A program made the translations under genes and the position numbers. From positions 42,209,487 through 42,273,486 of the forward strand of contig JAFMSR010000014.1 of assembly GCA_022818135.1 (NCBI GenBank): a stretch of DNA of 64,000 nucleotides. Reading direction: 5' to 3'. This document shows, one piece after another, positions 1 to 12,100 of the stretch. Position 1 is the first letter of the stretch, and each line of letters starts with the position of its first letter. A model generated the notes under the pieces. The model made no database searches. It had not been told where the DNA came from and worked only from the letters and a program-made list of their open reading frames with translations. This DNA comes from Saxidomus purpurata (lineage: Eukaryota; Mollusca; Bivalvia; Venerida; Veneridae).

Positions 1-10
1 GAAAATTTAA

Positions 11-430
11 AGGTTTTGTTAATTAACATTCGCTAAATATATCAAAGTGTTACACTTGTAGGTTACACAAAGAAAAATCAAGATGCCAAATCAATATGTG
101 CTTAATTTACGGTGGCTGATTGTAGCATATACATGTAAAGCCTAGATCTATGAACCGTGAAATAGGGAAACTACTGATGAAAGAACTAAGGGCTACCCAG
201 CAGTACCCCATTCTTGTTTAAAAAGAAAGACAAACATACCGTACTTTCATTTAAAACTTTACCACAGTGAATTTCTAAAAATGGTTTGTCCATTTGCGAT
301 CATGATCATGATCAGACTGCATCGATGTGCTAGCATGGTATGGCTGAAACATGGCTTCTGTTGTGTGACATGGAAGATCGGTTTGATACAAGAATTTTCA
401 AACACTTTTTATTTTCGCAAAGTTTAAAAA
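11..430 (+). repeat. Diverged duplication, left family, copy 1
   Basis: GTTAATTAACATTCGCTAAA and a following 400 bases match the segment from 2802, with shared landmarks GTGAAATAGGGAAA / ATGAAATAGGAAAA and GCTACCCAGCAGTAC / GCTGTTTAGCAGTAC. Shorter parts recur at 10083 and 18950. Confidence 0.55.
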
Positions 431-983
431 CTGATTTTCGAAAAGGACAATTAGAGGAATGTTATATAAATAACCATTAGAGACAAAGTGAATGTATCAG
501 AATATTATAAACTACGACACTTATTCTTTGACAAAGTATGAGAAATTTGTCAAACTGTCTTATTCTTTATCTATGGGAAAAGTGCACCCTATGTAATGAG
601 CCACCCTGCTAAGAGATACATGCAAAGATAAATTATTCTAATACGTCTTTACCATGTTGTAATGATAATATGAGAAACCCACAAGTTGTCTGCGATATAT
701 GCAGCTTTGACACCCGTTTCGTCAGTAAGCAATTTTAAGTGTCGCTCATAACAGAAGATAGAAAGCTCCTATTTTTCGGTTACTACATGAGTATACGTTG
801 ATGTATACACAATTTGTGAAGTTTAGAAATTTGTTATTATATTTGTATTACTAAATACGTTCTGTATGTATTTTGAATGATATACACAATATAAATTTAA
901 ATTGCTTCAAAATCTCCCTCCATTTTTGTGAAATTAATAGAATATTTCATAAACAGGTAGTTTGTTTAATCCCTACCACACTG

Positions 984-1110
984 GAGCCGCCGTGGCGCAG
1001 TGGTAGCGCGTTCGCCTCAATTGAACCCGGGGCCCTTCGATCCCTACCATAGCCATGTCGGTTGTGTCGTTAGGCAAGACACAAATTACTCCACATTGCC
1101 TCTCTTTTTT
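984..1110 (+). mobile_element. tRNA-derived SINE
   Basis: Contains a pol III A box TGGCGCAGTGG (993-1003) and a near-consensus B box CCTTCGATCCC (1034-1044), 30 bases apart. The downstream segment TCGTTAGGCAAGACAC (about 1067-1082) resembles the conserved core of some metazoan SINEs. The flanks do not pair as an acceptor stem, so this is not a working tRNA. Confidence 0.7.
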
Positions 1111-3131
1111 CGGGGTTGATTCCATCTGAAACGAAAGATTTATGTTTTAAAATTCGTTTTAAATATTTACAGAAAACGTGTTCGACACACTTTTAGAAAG
1201 AATTTAAGTTCAATATTTTATTGATGTAAGGTCAGTTGAGCAAGAAAACAGAAACAGTTTTATAACACAGGACCAGGCCTTGATCTTGGTCAAGCAGAAC
1301 GAGTTGTGTCCTTAGTAAGATGTTCCTAAGTCCATGCTACAACTCATGTGTAACAATGTAATAATGAACATTACTGGTGACTGATTCTATATCAAGAACT
1401 ATCAACACAAGTCGTGAGATCTTGCACAAAAATAATAAGATCAATAATGAAGTCGGATAAAGATACACTACCTACTGGCCACAGAGTTCTTTATTTATTC
1501 CCGCTTCAAAACACCAAAAGTATCTCAGTCTGTCACGGCTGTAATAACATGGGTAGCTGCAGAATACGGGTATTTCACAGATTTGTCGTTCTTACGTACT
1601 CTTCAGCGTTAAAGAGCACAAACAGTGAAAGTCTGGTCATTCTTCGACGGTGGATATAAAGCTGAGAGTTGGGAAAAAGCATGTTTCATCAATCAGGACA
1701 AAACAAATATTTGTATTAGCTGGAACGGCTACGTTACAAATATTGCCAACAAAACAAATTATCTTTTGATCCAAATTGCATACAAATGAGAGTGTTAACT
1801 GATACATCACATATAAAGGAAAATGAAAGCACTGTCCTGGGTGTAGATGTAAACATAAACGTCGTTAAGATATACTATAAAAGCAATCCATTTGTAAATG
1901 AACGTTTTTAAGACTTAATTATTGTCATAATTCTATGCTGTTTCCATTTTTTTCTTTATCATGTCGCAATAAACAAACAAACAAAGAACGTCGAATGACG
2001 AAGGCAATTTTCATCGAGTAGCAATGAGCTGGTTCTGAACACTGCTGCAGAGGTATTTAATAAATTTAGAGAGGAATCCTCACTGAAGTTTTACCAAACT
2101 TTATAGTTTCTACTGGTTGAAACTATCTGGTTTTCTTGCGTTGTGACGTAAACTTGTTTCCTGTTACATTTAATTTTTGCATTTCTCTTACATACTTGTT
2201 CTTTTTTTCTAGTATATCTTGGTGTTTTTGTTATTTCGGCAACTCTTTATTTCTTCTACGTGGATTCAGTCATACCCCTTTTTGTTGAAGATTCTACTTG
2301 GGTTACTGCTATACATATTCAGAAATAGATTTTCCATTTCAAAAGTTTCTTCAGTATACAAGTACCTTTAAAGATTATGTAATAATGCATCATTCATGTA
2401 AGAAATATTTTAGAGAAGTAAAGGTCACTGGTAAAAAGCATGAAGATAACAGAGCAGGACTTGAAATTATTATTATTATCAGAAGTAGCGTGTTCGGAGG
2501 TTCCTGGGTTTACATGTGATGATTTTGTGATTGAAACAAAATAACAGAGTTTAGGAATCCGTCGAATTTTGATTAATATGAATTTGCTAAACCATATAAG
2601 TAACAAAAATGTAGACTTTTGTTTTTATATTCCAGGAGACACAAACAGTGCCACAAACTAAGCACACACAGTCGAAACTATTTAAGTTAATTTTATAGCC
2701 CTAAAAACGTTATGGAACAATTATGTGTAGAATACAAATAATAAATTAAGTACCTGATGCATGTAGCTATTAATTACAATTCGAAGAATAGCAGAGTCGT
2801 TTTTGTTAATTAACATTCCCTAAATACACCAACGTTTACGCTGGAAGTAAGTTACGCTAAGGCAGTTTTAGGATTTAGCGTCAGGAATTTCTAAACAAAG
2901 TGTCGGTATCTGGCAGACAGCAGGTTGATACATTTTATGTGTAAAGCATCAGTTCTGTGAACTATGAAATAGGAAAATGTCTTTAACTAATTGTCTAGAT
3001 AGAATTCTGAAAGGCTGTTTAGCAGTACTTCTATATACAATCATGTACGAACCTACCCATAATTTCAACTTAAATACAGCAACAACCTTTTAGAGATATG
3101 CTGTGTAACATGGGAGAGCGGTTAAACACAA
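1111..3131. other. Intergenic DNA, no gene seen
   Basis: AT-rich with short chance frames only. From about 2775 it becomes a diverged copy of the sequence at the left window edge (see the duplication entries). Confidence 0.4.
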
Positions 3132-3132
3132 G
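2775..3132 (+). repeat. Diverged duplication, left family, copy 2
   Basis: Shares the AATTAACATTC landmark and 300 bases of order with copy 1, including GTGTAACATGGGAGAGCGGT against GTGTGACATGGAAGATCGGT. It ends where the hairpin element at 3135 starts. Confidence 0.55.
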
Positions 3133-3134
3133 TT

Positions 3135-3449
3135 ATATCGTATACCAGTCATAAATATTTAATCCTGATTGGCCGATAGCGCTCACGTGCCGGGTCCGCA
3201 AAAGTATGTGTAGACCTGGAAAAAGATGTGTAGACCTGCACGGATTTTAAGACGTCATTTCTGTTATATTTTCGCATAATTTTCACTACTTTTAATGAGG
3301 TATACGATATAATAATTGTAGACTAATGTTTCGGTCAATATATAGTTTTTCGGACCTGTGAAAAATGATATTGACCTCGGACTTCGTCCTCGGTCAATAT
3401 CACTTTTAACAGGTCCTCAAAACTATATATAGACCTCAACATTAGTCTA
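3135..3449. mobile_element. Long hairpin (foldback) element
   Basis: Arms from 3319 (TAGACTAATGTT) and back to 3449 (AACATTAGTCTA) pair over about 60 bases with few mismatches, closing at CGGACTTCGTCC near 3385. An outer inverted pair, ATATCGTATACC at 3135-3146 and its complement at 3299-3310, frames the left part. This is a MITE-like or foldback repeat. Confidence 0.65.
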
Positions 3450-5023
3450 TAAGTGTATAGTGTAGGTCATTCAGAAATAGGGAATACCCTTTCATTATGA
3501 TATCATGATATTATTTACATCAAGGACAGTGTTCGCGTCAGGTTATAAGTGATCTTTTCCTTTTATTCACCTGTTTGCTGTTGTTATTACACTGTCGCTT
3601 TCTCATTCTTTAGCGAATGTACTGCATGACCTGTTCTTTACAGTAAACTTTGATTGAAGTTTAATTGAATCCCTGAAGTTAAATTCAGGGGTACTTAAGT
3701 ATCCTTTATGCATTGCAATAGTTTTGATTATTGTGCGGAGACCCTGCAAACTAAATACACATACTCTTAAACCATTCAGAAAAACCTCATCGTTTTTAAC
3801 AAACCTCTGTCTCTGTTTTCGGTTCTAGACACGGAGTTTTAAGACTAGCCTGCAATCTTTTTTATCAGTATTTTATTTTATGGTTATCTTTCCACCTAAT
3901 AGTATGTCTTACAAAATGTCCCCGCTTTACCGCCAAAAATGTAAGATGAACGAGTGCTAGAAAAAGAGAAAGGCTGAAAGTCTTCTGCTTGCAGTTTTAA
4001 TGAAATATATTAACATCTAGCCTGGTAGATAGGCAAAGAGTAACCGTTAATAGTTTATACAGGTTTAGAACATAAGCTATTGCGCTATGACGCACACCGG
4101 TTTCCTGTTTATTGTTTCTTGCCGATTTGTTGATGATGTCTATTACACAACTGATTTACGTATGCTTCTTGGCGTTTTGTGATCTCGATAGCTGTTAACT
4201 CGTAAATGGTTCTTCATGTCTCCACTATTACTTATAATGTATCAAAAGGGGACATAGCCGTTCAGTATTACAATAAGAGTTGTCGAATGCAAGGCCATTG
4301 CTTTAAAGTGCGGCTTCAAAAGTATTAAAACAAACTCGTGTATCAGTCATAAATTCTTAAATAGTCAAGGGAATTCAAAGATTTTGTTTGTAAAATTGAT
4401 TTTAAACCATAATCTGGACATCTTTTCCTATAAATTTGGGTTTGTAATAATTTTGGAATTTTGATATTCAAATACTAAGGAAGTTATAACGGCAAACACG
4501 AAGACTATATTCTGAATAAGACATAACAAATACGTATTACAAATATGAATTGAAAACTTTATTTCCCAATGACACTTTTAAGGCATACATACTTTATAAC
4601 GCTTTGTCACCTAGCGGAAAGAGATTTAATCTTAGGAATTTTGAATTTATATTATATTTTAGTTTAAAAAGTCTTCAAGCAAAACAAAAAAGCCGCTCTA
4701 ATTACATATTCTAGAATGTCTCGAAGCAAAATTGTATGACGGGGTCGTTGTTTTGAATACGTTGTTTTGAATCCAAATAGTGTTGTTTTTTGTTTCAAGA
4801 CTAAGAGAGTTCAATCAACATATATGCAGTGTAGTACTAGATTATTGGCAAAACATATTGCAACTCTTTATTTTCGAGTTGTTTAAGAATTCACGTGTTT
4901 TTCATGTACAAACCATAGGTTTGTTTTTAAAGTTTTATTTACTAAAAGAAAAAGATTCTAGCATTTAACTACTAAATATATAAATCAGTAAATTTTATGA
5001 CTTTTAGTTCTTTCCAAACTGGT

Positions 5024-5146
5024 TTATTTACTGAGATCAAACTTCCAGTCACCTGGCGGTCTCCGACGTCGAGTGGATACTGCCGCCAGCTTGAAATCGT
5101 AAACCTCTCGCTGAATGAGGGTCATTTGTTGGAGCCCCGCCTGACC
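5024..5146 (-). CDS. Exon-like open frame, possible terminal exon, unknown product
   Basis: A patch clearly richer in G and C than its surroundings. The acceptor CTTTATACAG opens a phase 0 frame of 40 codons that reads QQMTLIQREVYDFKL, then STRRRRPPGDWKFDL, and stops at TAA. AATAAA overlaps the stop (5023-5028). No family recognised. It lies downstream of the MAM gene on the same strand, so it could be an alternative last exon, part of its 3' UTR, a separate gene end or a fragment of a mobile element. Confidence 0.3.
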   Translation of the reverse strand, partial: GQAGLQQMTLIQREVYDFKLAAVSTRRRRPPGDWKFDLSK

Positions 5147-5910
5147 CTGTATAAAGTTGGGAGTATAGTTCTGGTCATTCCTAAGCATGGTGGTTTGTAA
5201 TGACAAGTCAAACAGACAAAGTTGTAATCTAAAAGCTATCAAACACAAAAAACGTATGGTCCTATTATCGATTAAAACATGATCATATTGTCCCCCCTTG
5301 TTAGAACTTACACAATGTTTCAGTTGTGTAAAGGGTTTGTACACTCTTGTACAATGTAAGTGGTAAGAGTTTTAAATGTATTGTTCTTTTCAGTCCCTCA
5401 AATACCGACAGTTATAATTCAACACTAAAATTGCTATACATTCTATCGAAAAATGTTAAATACACAAAATGATTTTACATGTTTCACAAGTCTCTGTCAG
5501 AGTAACTACAAGGAATAAATATCAATTCACTATTAATGATCTTTATAACATAACACTAAACATCATTTTGTGATAAAAACATAACGTCATAATAGTTTTC
5601 TTTATCAATTTCAATAGCTGAAACACCGTCGGATGGTGCTAGTCAATCAAAATTAACGCCGAGTCAATTCCATAATATCAAGTGAAAGTTACTTCTGGTC
5701 TCGTTGTGTTCATCTACAAAAATATATTTGCAATGTTCCATGCTTCGAACACAAAACAATGGCGAAACTCATACGAGGAAAAGTCACCAGAACTTGGGAG
5801 CCCATGAACGACTACATCAGAGCCCACAGGCAACAAAGTTATGTGAAAGACGATGTATGTCTGTCATACAAAACCTTGATAACATTAAAGCTATATGCGA
5901 TTAACTTCTA

Positions 5911-6135
5911 CTATCCAGATGTCCTTTCATTCCGCAACTTCTGTCTACGTCGAAGAATTTTTCGATAACGTTCGATTTGTTCGTTAAGTAATTTTTTCTT
6001 TTCAAGGTCTGGTAAAGGTGATGGTTTTATCTCTAGAGATGCTGTGTCTCCTGCACATAGGCCGTCTCTTATATTGAAGTCATCAATTGAAATGTCACCT
6101 TCATATCCAAGACCAGTCTGTCCCTCAAATATTAA
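5911..6135 (-). CDS. Exon 5 of the MAM gene: end of MAM domain, basic tail and stop
   Basis: 225 bases including TAG at 5911-5913. The acceptor is CCTACTTTTCAG. It codes LIFEGQTGLGYEGDISIDDF and then the last domain cysteine (GLC). A tail of about 45 residues follows, rich in Lys, Arg and Glu (IERYRKILRRRQKLRNE), predicted helical. No membrane anchor follows. The nearest AATAAA on this strand that I found is at 5023-5028, implying a long 3' UTR, or a site I did not recognise. Confidence 0.85.
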   Translation of the reverse strand, partial: LIFEGQTGLGYEGDISIDDFNIRDGLCAGDTASLEIKPSPLPDLEKKKLLNEQIERYRKILRRRQKLRNERTSG

Positions 6136-9100
6136 CTGAAAAGTAGGGTATACAGAATATAAGAATATTATATTAAAATATAAGACAATAGTAAAATTGT
6201 CCAAATAAATATTAACAACCAACACTTTGTTTTAGGTTACGTGTTTATTTATACATTGTATATATCTAGCAAAACGTTTAAAGGTCTAAATGAATGTGGA
6301 GAAATTGTCCTGCCGTCTAAATTAAATTATTTGATGTTTTAGATCTTAAGTGAAGAAAGCTGAGTTATACCTTGTAACCAGAACGAGCCACCTCTTCGTC
6401 GACAGAAATGCTTGCTTTAATCCAGAGGTTACCTTGGTTACCAAACACCCTCCACACAGCGCGGAACTCGTCACTTGCAAGTGGCTGCAAACAGATAAGA
6501 TACTTTTTATCTTGTTGTATATATTGTTTGCGACATGGTAATTATCTGGTTGTCAGAATGGGCAGTCTTAAGAATGTCCGTGGACATCCAACAGGTTGAT
6601 TTATGCATAGTTTAAAAGCGTTACGTTAACTTAAAATGTTGCTCACAAAAAAAGACTGATAGTTAAAATTGCATTCGAGAAATATCATTAGATGTATCTG
6701 TAACAAAAATACTTCTAACTTAAGAATGGTTAAATGTGCGATTGTATACAATCAAACAATTTTCAAAACTTTTGTAATATCCACCAAAAGGTGGAATCCA
6801 TGTCCGTGAAAAACCATGTCGAAAGGTGGAAAACATTAGATTTGAGAAATGAAAAAAATGTCTTTTGATATTCACTAAAGGTTGACAACAATGTCTGAAT
6901 TTTATAGTCTCTGAAATGTGGAAAACATGTGTTTTGTTATCCACCGAAAGGTTGAAAACAATGCCATTTGATACGCCCCTAAAATTTTAATTTATTCAAA
7001 TATCCCCAAGACCACCCAAAATGTAGAAAATCATGTGCTTATGTATTACCTTGCTGTAGACTGTTAATGTGCCAGTTTGTCTTCCGTACATGTGGTAATA
7101 GAACTCGATACACTGAGGGGTTATACCGCGGTAGCTTGGAGAATACAACTTCGCCGTCTGTCCCTTTGATTTCGCGGAAGCTTCTATGTACATGTAATGC
7201 CCTGTAAGAAGCAAAGAAGTTCCAGCCGTTACTTAATAATAAATCAAGAAATATTAAATGTAAATTCACACAAATAATACATTATGATATATATACTTAA
7301 CAACTTTAAAAACGCAACCAAGAATATCATACTTTTTGCCATTTCATATGATAAATCCATTACAAAATACATGCACGCATAATTTCATTCGTAAACGTCA
7401 ACAACTTTGCAAAGATAGCAATTTTACGGACTGCTTAAAATCTACAACTTGTTATAAAGGTTGCGTTTTTAAAGTTGTTAAGTATATTTCAAGACTTTAT
7501 TTGTAAATAATCGTTAAACTCAACATGACATACATGTATCTCGTTGATTGTGTTAGATTTTCCTCTTTGATTCGTTAGTCTCTAAATAAATTACAAATTA
7601 ACACCTAATAATGAATACTATTTTATTGGAGATAGTTAACAAATTCATTTCTACGAAAGTTTTCTGTACCAATTTTTGTATGACACATCGTTTGAACGCT
7701 TGTTTTAGGGGAATGATTCAGAAAAGTGCGAGATTTATTCGCGTTGGCGAAAAATGGTGAAAATTTCGGGAACTATAAGTCGTTGTTTGAAAACGGTTTG
7801 CATTTGGGCCGTGAAATGAACTTTTACGGAAAGTATACACACTAAGGCTACATATGCAAGTAGTTTTGATAAATATGCACTATTCTATCGGTGTGTAGAC
7901 GTTTCTACTTACATTTTAATGGCATGAAGTCATAAGGCTTTCTTAATCAATGCAATGGTCGGGCCCCAGCTACGATACTTAGACCTATAGTCTGGCTTTC
8001 CTTGAGTTACTACATTTCACGAGCAATTTTAACCAGATCTTACATTTTGCCTTACTTTCTAATACCTGCATAATAATATTCAGTTGGTCTGCTTTTAAAG
8101 AAAGACCGTCTGCAGTACCTACCATTTCTGCTTTTGCATGTATGGTCATTGTCTGGTCCTGTTTTTGCAGATGGAGACCGACCCTGAATTAGTTCCCAGT
8201 CAAAGTCATCAGTATCGTTCACTTGTTTGAAGCCACATAACTCTGGATCTTCAAATCCACAGAACGTCTGTGTCTTTCCTGAAAAGATAAAATAAGACCA
8301 GAAATTATTGAAATTCATTATTACAAGAATCTCTTTTATATTTTAATTGCAAACAAAAAGCACTTATGAATAATACGGAGATATTTCTTCTTAATGCTTG
8401 TTTATGGTACAAGCTAAAGAACGAATCGCCTTTGTTTGCAATGTCCTTTAAATTGTCAGATGTTTTCTGTTATAAATAAATTTAATTTGTAAAAATGAAA
8501 GTTTTCTTCTTTCCAAAAGTAAAAAGAAGAGTTGGTTTCATTACAGTATATAACCAGTTTATAAAGGACATATAAACATAATTATTCATCTATAATATTG
8601 TTGTATGGTATTTAACTTTGTATACAGGTAGGTTAAAGTTAAATAAGATACCTTAAATAAGTAACTATCTTTCAAAGGAAAATACATCCAACCTTTAATC
8701 AAGTGTCTCTTTAAGTCTAGTTTTACAGTAGTCATTATTAATTTTGTTCACATCTATAGGCCTAGTATATCTTAAAAACTAAGACGCATTAACATTTTAT
8801 TTCGATGTTTCACACTGTTTATATTACCAGATGTTCCAAAATTACTCTGCATAGTAAAACAGTAGTTACAGTAAATAAACTGTTTGAATATGTTGTATTA
8901 GGCAAGTAGATTCAATTACTCGTCAGTTCTACCAGATTTAGGATACACGATACCCCACAAAAAGCAGGTGCTAAAGATGGAAACATTCCAAAGGTTATAT
9001 CTGCCACGTTCTTTAACATTTTGTGTAAATGAATTTCATGTGAGACAATAAAATGCCAACTACAGATATCTGTTTTCAACAGTTTTGGTTTTATTTATAC

Positions 9101-12100
9101 CAAATTCTTGTCTTATATGTCTTGTATGTATCACCGTATTTTACATAATTCAATAAAAAATCACGTGAGAAATCGCGTTATTTGTATCTAAATGAAATGA
9201 ACGATGATAAACTTGAACGTATAATATTATTTGAAGATAAACGTTAAAAACCAAATAAAACAAACGTAGAAAACTGATAAAATTTGACACTTGTTCATAT
9301 AAAGCCTATACCTATATTAGTTTTCAACCTATATGCCGGAAAATGCCGTGATCTAATTGATAATTAACTTGTGATTAATACCCCCGTCGTGACTTAGACA
9401 GAGGAATGGAATATGAATACCTAAAAGTATGTTTCCACAGAACATATTCCCTTTCCAGCCAGAGGTCGCTGTACTATAGGTTATTGAACTTGTATGGCGA
9501 TATATTACTTGGAACGAGTTGATTTGAAAGGAACAACTTGCGACATTTCAAGATTCATTTATTGCTTTTTGCTAACAGAATGTCATTTTTGTTCATATTC
9601 AATATGAAAGCATATAATAAAAAGGTTATTGAACTTGTATGGCGAAATATTACTTGGAACTCGTTGATTTGGCTGGAACAACTCGCAAGCTCGTTGTTCC
9701 CGCCAAATCAACTCGTTCCAAGTAATATTTCACCATACAAGTTCAATAACCTATAATATAATAATGAGAAATATCTCTATATACATATATATACGTGAAA
9801 AATTCAAAAACATGCGCCGGAAAAAAGTTAAATTTATTATATATATATATTGTTTGGTTTCTAGCAAGTGGTTTATGAGAAATAGCGCGACAAAATTTGC
9901 ACCGAAGGATAAGTTGACTTCATTATACTAATAACAATGGAAAATATACTGCAAAAATAAACAGTGCACCCATTGTTACAGGCATCGGCGTTATTTATTT
10001 CTAATACTTCTGATGTTCCAATGCTTTTTTTCGCTAGGTGCAAATGAACAAACTGCCTGACGTAAGACGTTTTTAATGACAGCTCGAAGATTAGCAGAGA
10101 TAAATCTTGTTAATTAACATTCGCTTAATACACCAAGGTATTGCGTAATACGTATGGTACAACGGAGACGAAATACACATTTGCTGCTTTCAATATCAAG
10201 ACAATATGTGCTTTAATAAAAACAGAGTATAAGAGTAAGTAATTGGAAGAAAGCAGATGGATAGATCATCGTATGAAGCTGTACATCATTTGACTAATAG
10301 TATGTATTTTTCGATGCATTGTTCTAGTTTATCTGTAATAGTAAATTGCGTTTTTCGGGTTAGGCCGCTGTATGATCCACTCTCATATAGTCAATGATAC
10401 ATTTGTGTTTACCTATGTTTTATTGTTTGTTTCTATTATAACAATTCTCAGTTTTTGTTTACTTTGGTACAGGACGACATATTGTGACCACTCACCGTGC
10501 ATAAACAATATCTCACAAGAAATTATATTACACGTACAAACTCTGATTGCTGTTTCAAAAGAAACTAGACCTACATAGTTCATAGTTTTTGAAACTCCAA
10601 GGCCTAAAAATTAGATATTTGGTGACCTAGTCGGTGCCAATCTCTGCTTCCAACCATATGAAACCACCTGGGCCCGTTTGTAAGTTTTGATTGTAAGTTG
10701 TCCATTTGAATATTTTTATTATAAAATCGTCATTGTCAGCCATTTTTCCTCTCAGAATAAAATGTCTTTGTTATATCATAGAAGAAATGCGAAATTCATT
10801 GTAACTTTTTCACAGTACGAGTAACTTATTCCTTAACGACGTGTTCAGTCCTGGAACCCCCGCCCCCCGCCCCACACCCCCACCCAAAAAAAACAACCCC
10901 CAAACAAACAAACAAAAACAACAAAATAACCCAAAATAACCGACTCGTAGCTTACATATAATCAAATATATGAGTGTACATCTTTCTAAAGTATTCACGA
11001 AAAGATAAATTAGCCTAATATGTCATTTAAATGGTGACGATAAATTGAGGACAATGGATGATACTCATACATTATCAGTGGCATGCATCCTTTGCTCATA
11101 TTTCATCATTTAGTAATTATAGCATATAAAAATAATTTTACGCTACATTTGTTTGGTAGCTTTACTGAAATGCTATTTTGTATTCATAAATTGAGAAGTT
11201 TTGCATCGTGTTTAGTACAAAATGTTTTAAATTTACAACATGAAAAGAAAACCACCTCTTTTCTCCATCGCTATTTATGAGAATCCAGTTACAAGATTGC
11301 GATACATTACGTACTCAGTCACATGGCTCAGTTGTCTAGTAGTTACAGTATTTTCTACACGACACAAAAGGTTTTGGGTTCGATTCCCGGTCTTGCCACA
11401 TGAGCTGTCTTGTTTCACTAAAATGACATATATGCCTCGGTACACCAGCTGTGAATTGGTAGAGGTAATGGCAATTGGAAACTCAATGATGGTGTCCCGA
11501 GAGTGATTTGAATAAATTTCTATGTTTTGCCTCAAGAAGAAGATTACACATGTACCACTTTCTATGTGTTTTGCCATTGGTCTATTTGTATTTAAATTCA
11601 AATGATGTAAATGGTGACGTAAACAGGGACAGTCGACTAATCACACTAAAAGTAAAGTTACACCACTGTTTACAGTGTTTACAGTGTTTACAGTACTAGT
11701 TAGCATTTATCCCTTTACTTATCATCAACTTCTTTAGCAGAAGTTCTGCATTATCATTAATCAGTCTTTTATTCTGAGAAAAGACACATATAAAAATGCT
11801 GAAAAAATAAAAACCTAAACAGTGAAGACATAAACCGTGTGAGGTAGATTAGTAAATAATCGGTCGTAACTATTGTTGATGTCAAGATATCTTAAATGAT
11901 TTACACCTTGGCTGTACGATAATGAATTTGTTTTTTCATCTATAGTTTGACGAATTACCCTTCAGAGATTCAACGATAAGATTATATTAGATAGACCTTA
12001 CATTTCAAACATTTTATTACCCAGCATTGTAACCATAAATATTTGTCTGAGACCCAGCTAAAATATTTAGCCTCTGACCGATTCTTAACTGAGATTATTT

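Noticed and set aside
5704..5968. Plus-strand frames, including one starting MAKLIRGKVTRTW
   Set aside because: They overlap the well-supported last MAM exon on the other strand and show no domain; a mobile-element scrap is possible but not shown.
10850..10920. C-rich and CAAA-rich low-complexity tract
   Set aside because: Simple low-complexity sequence; similar short G or C runs at 14108, 42016 and 53217 were treated the same way.
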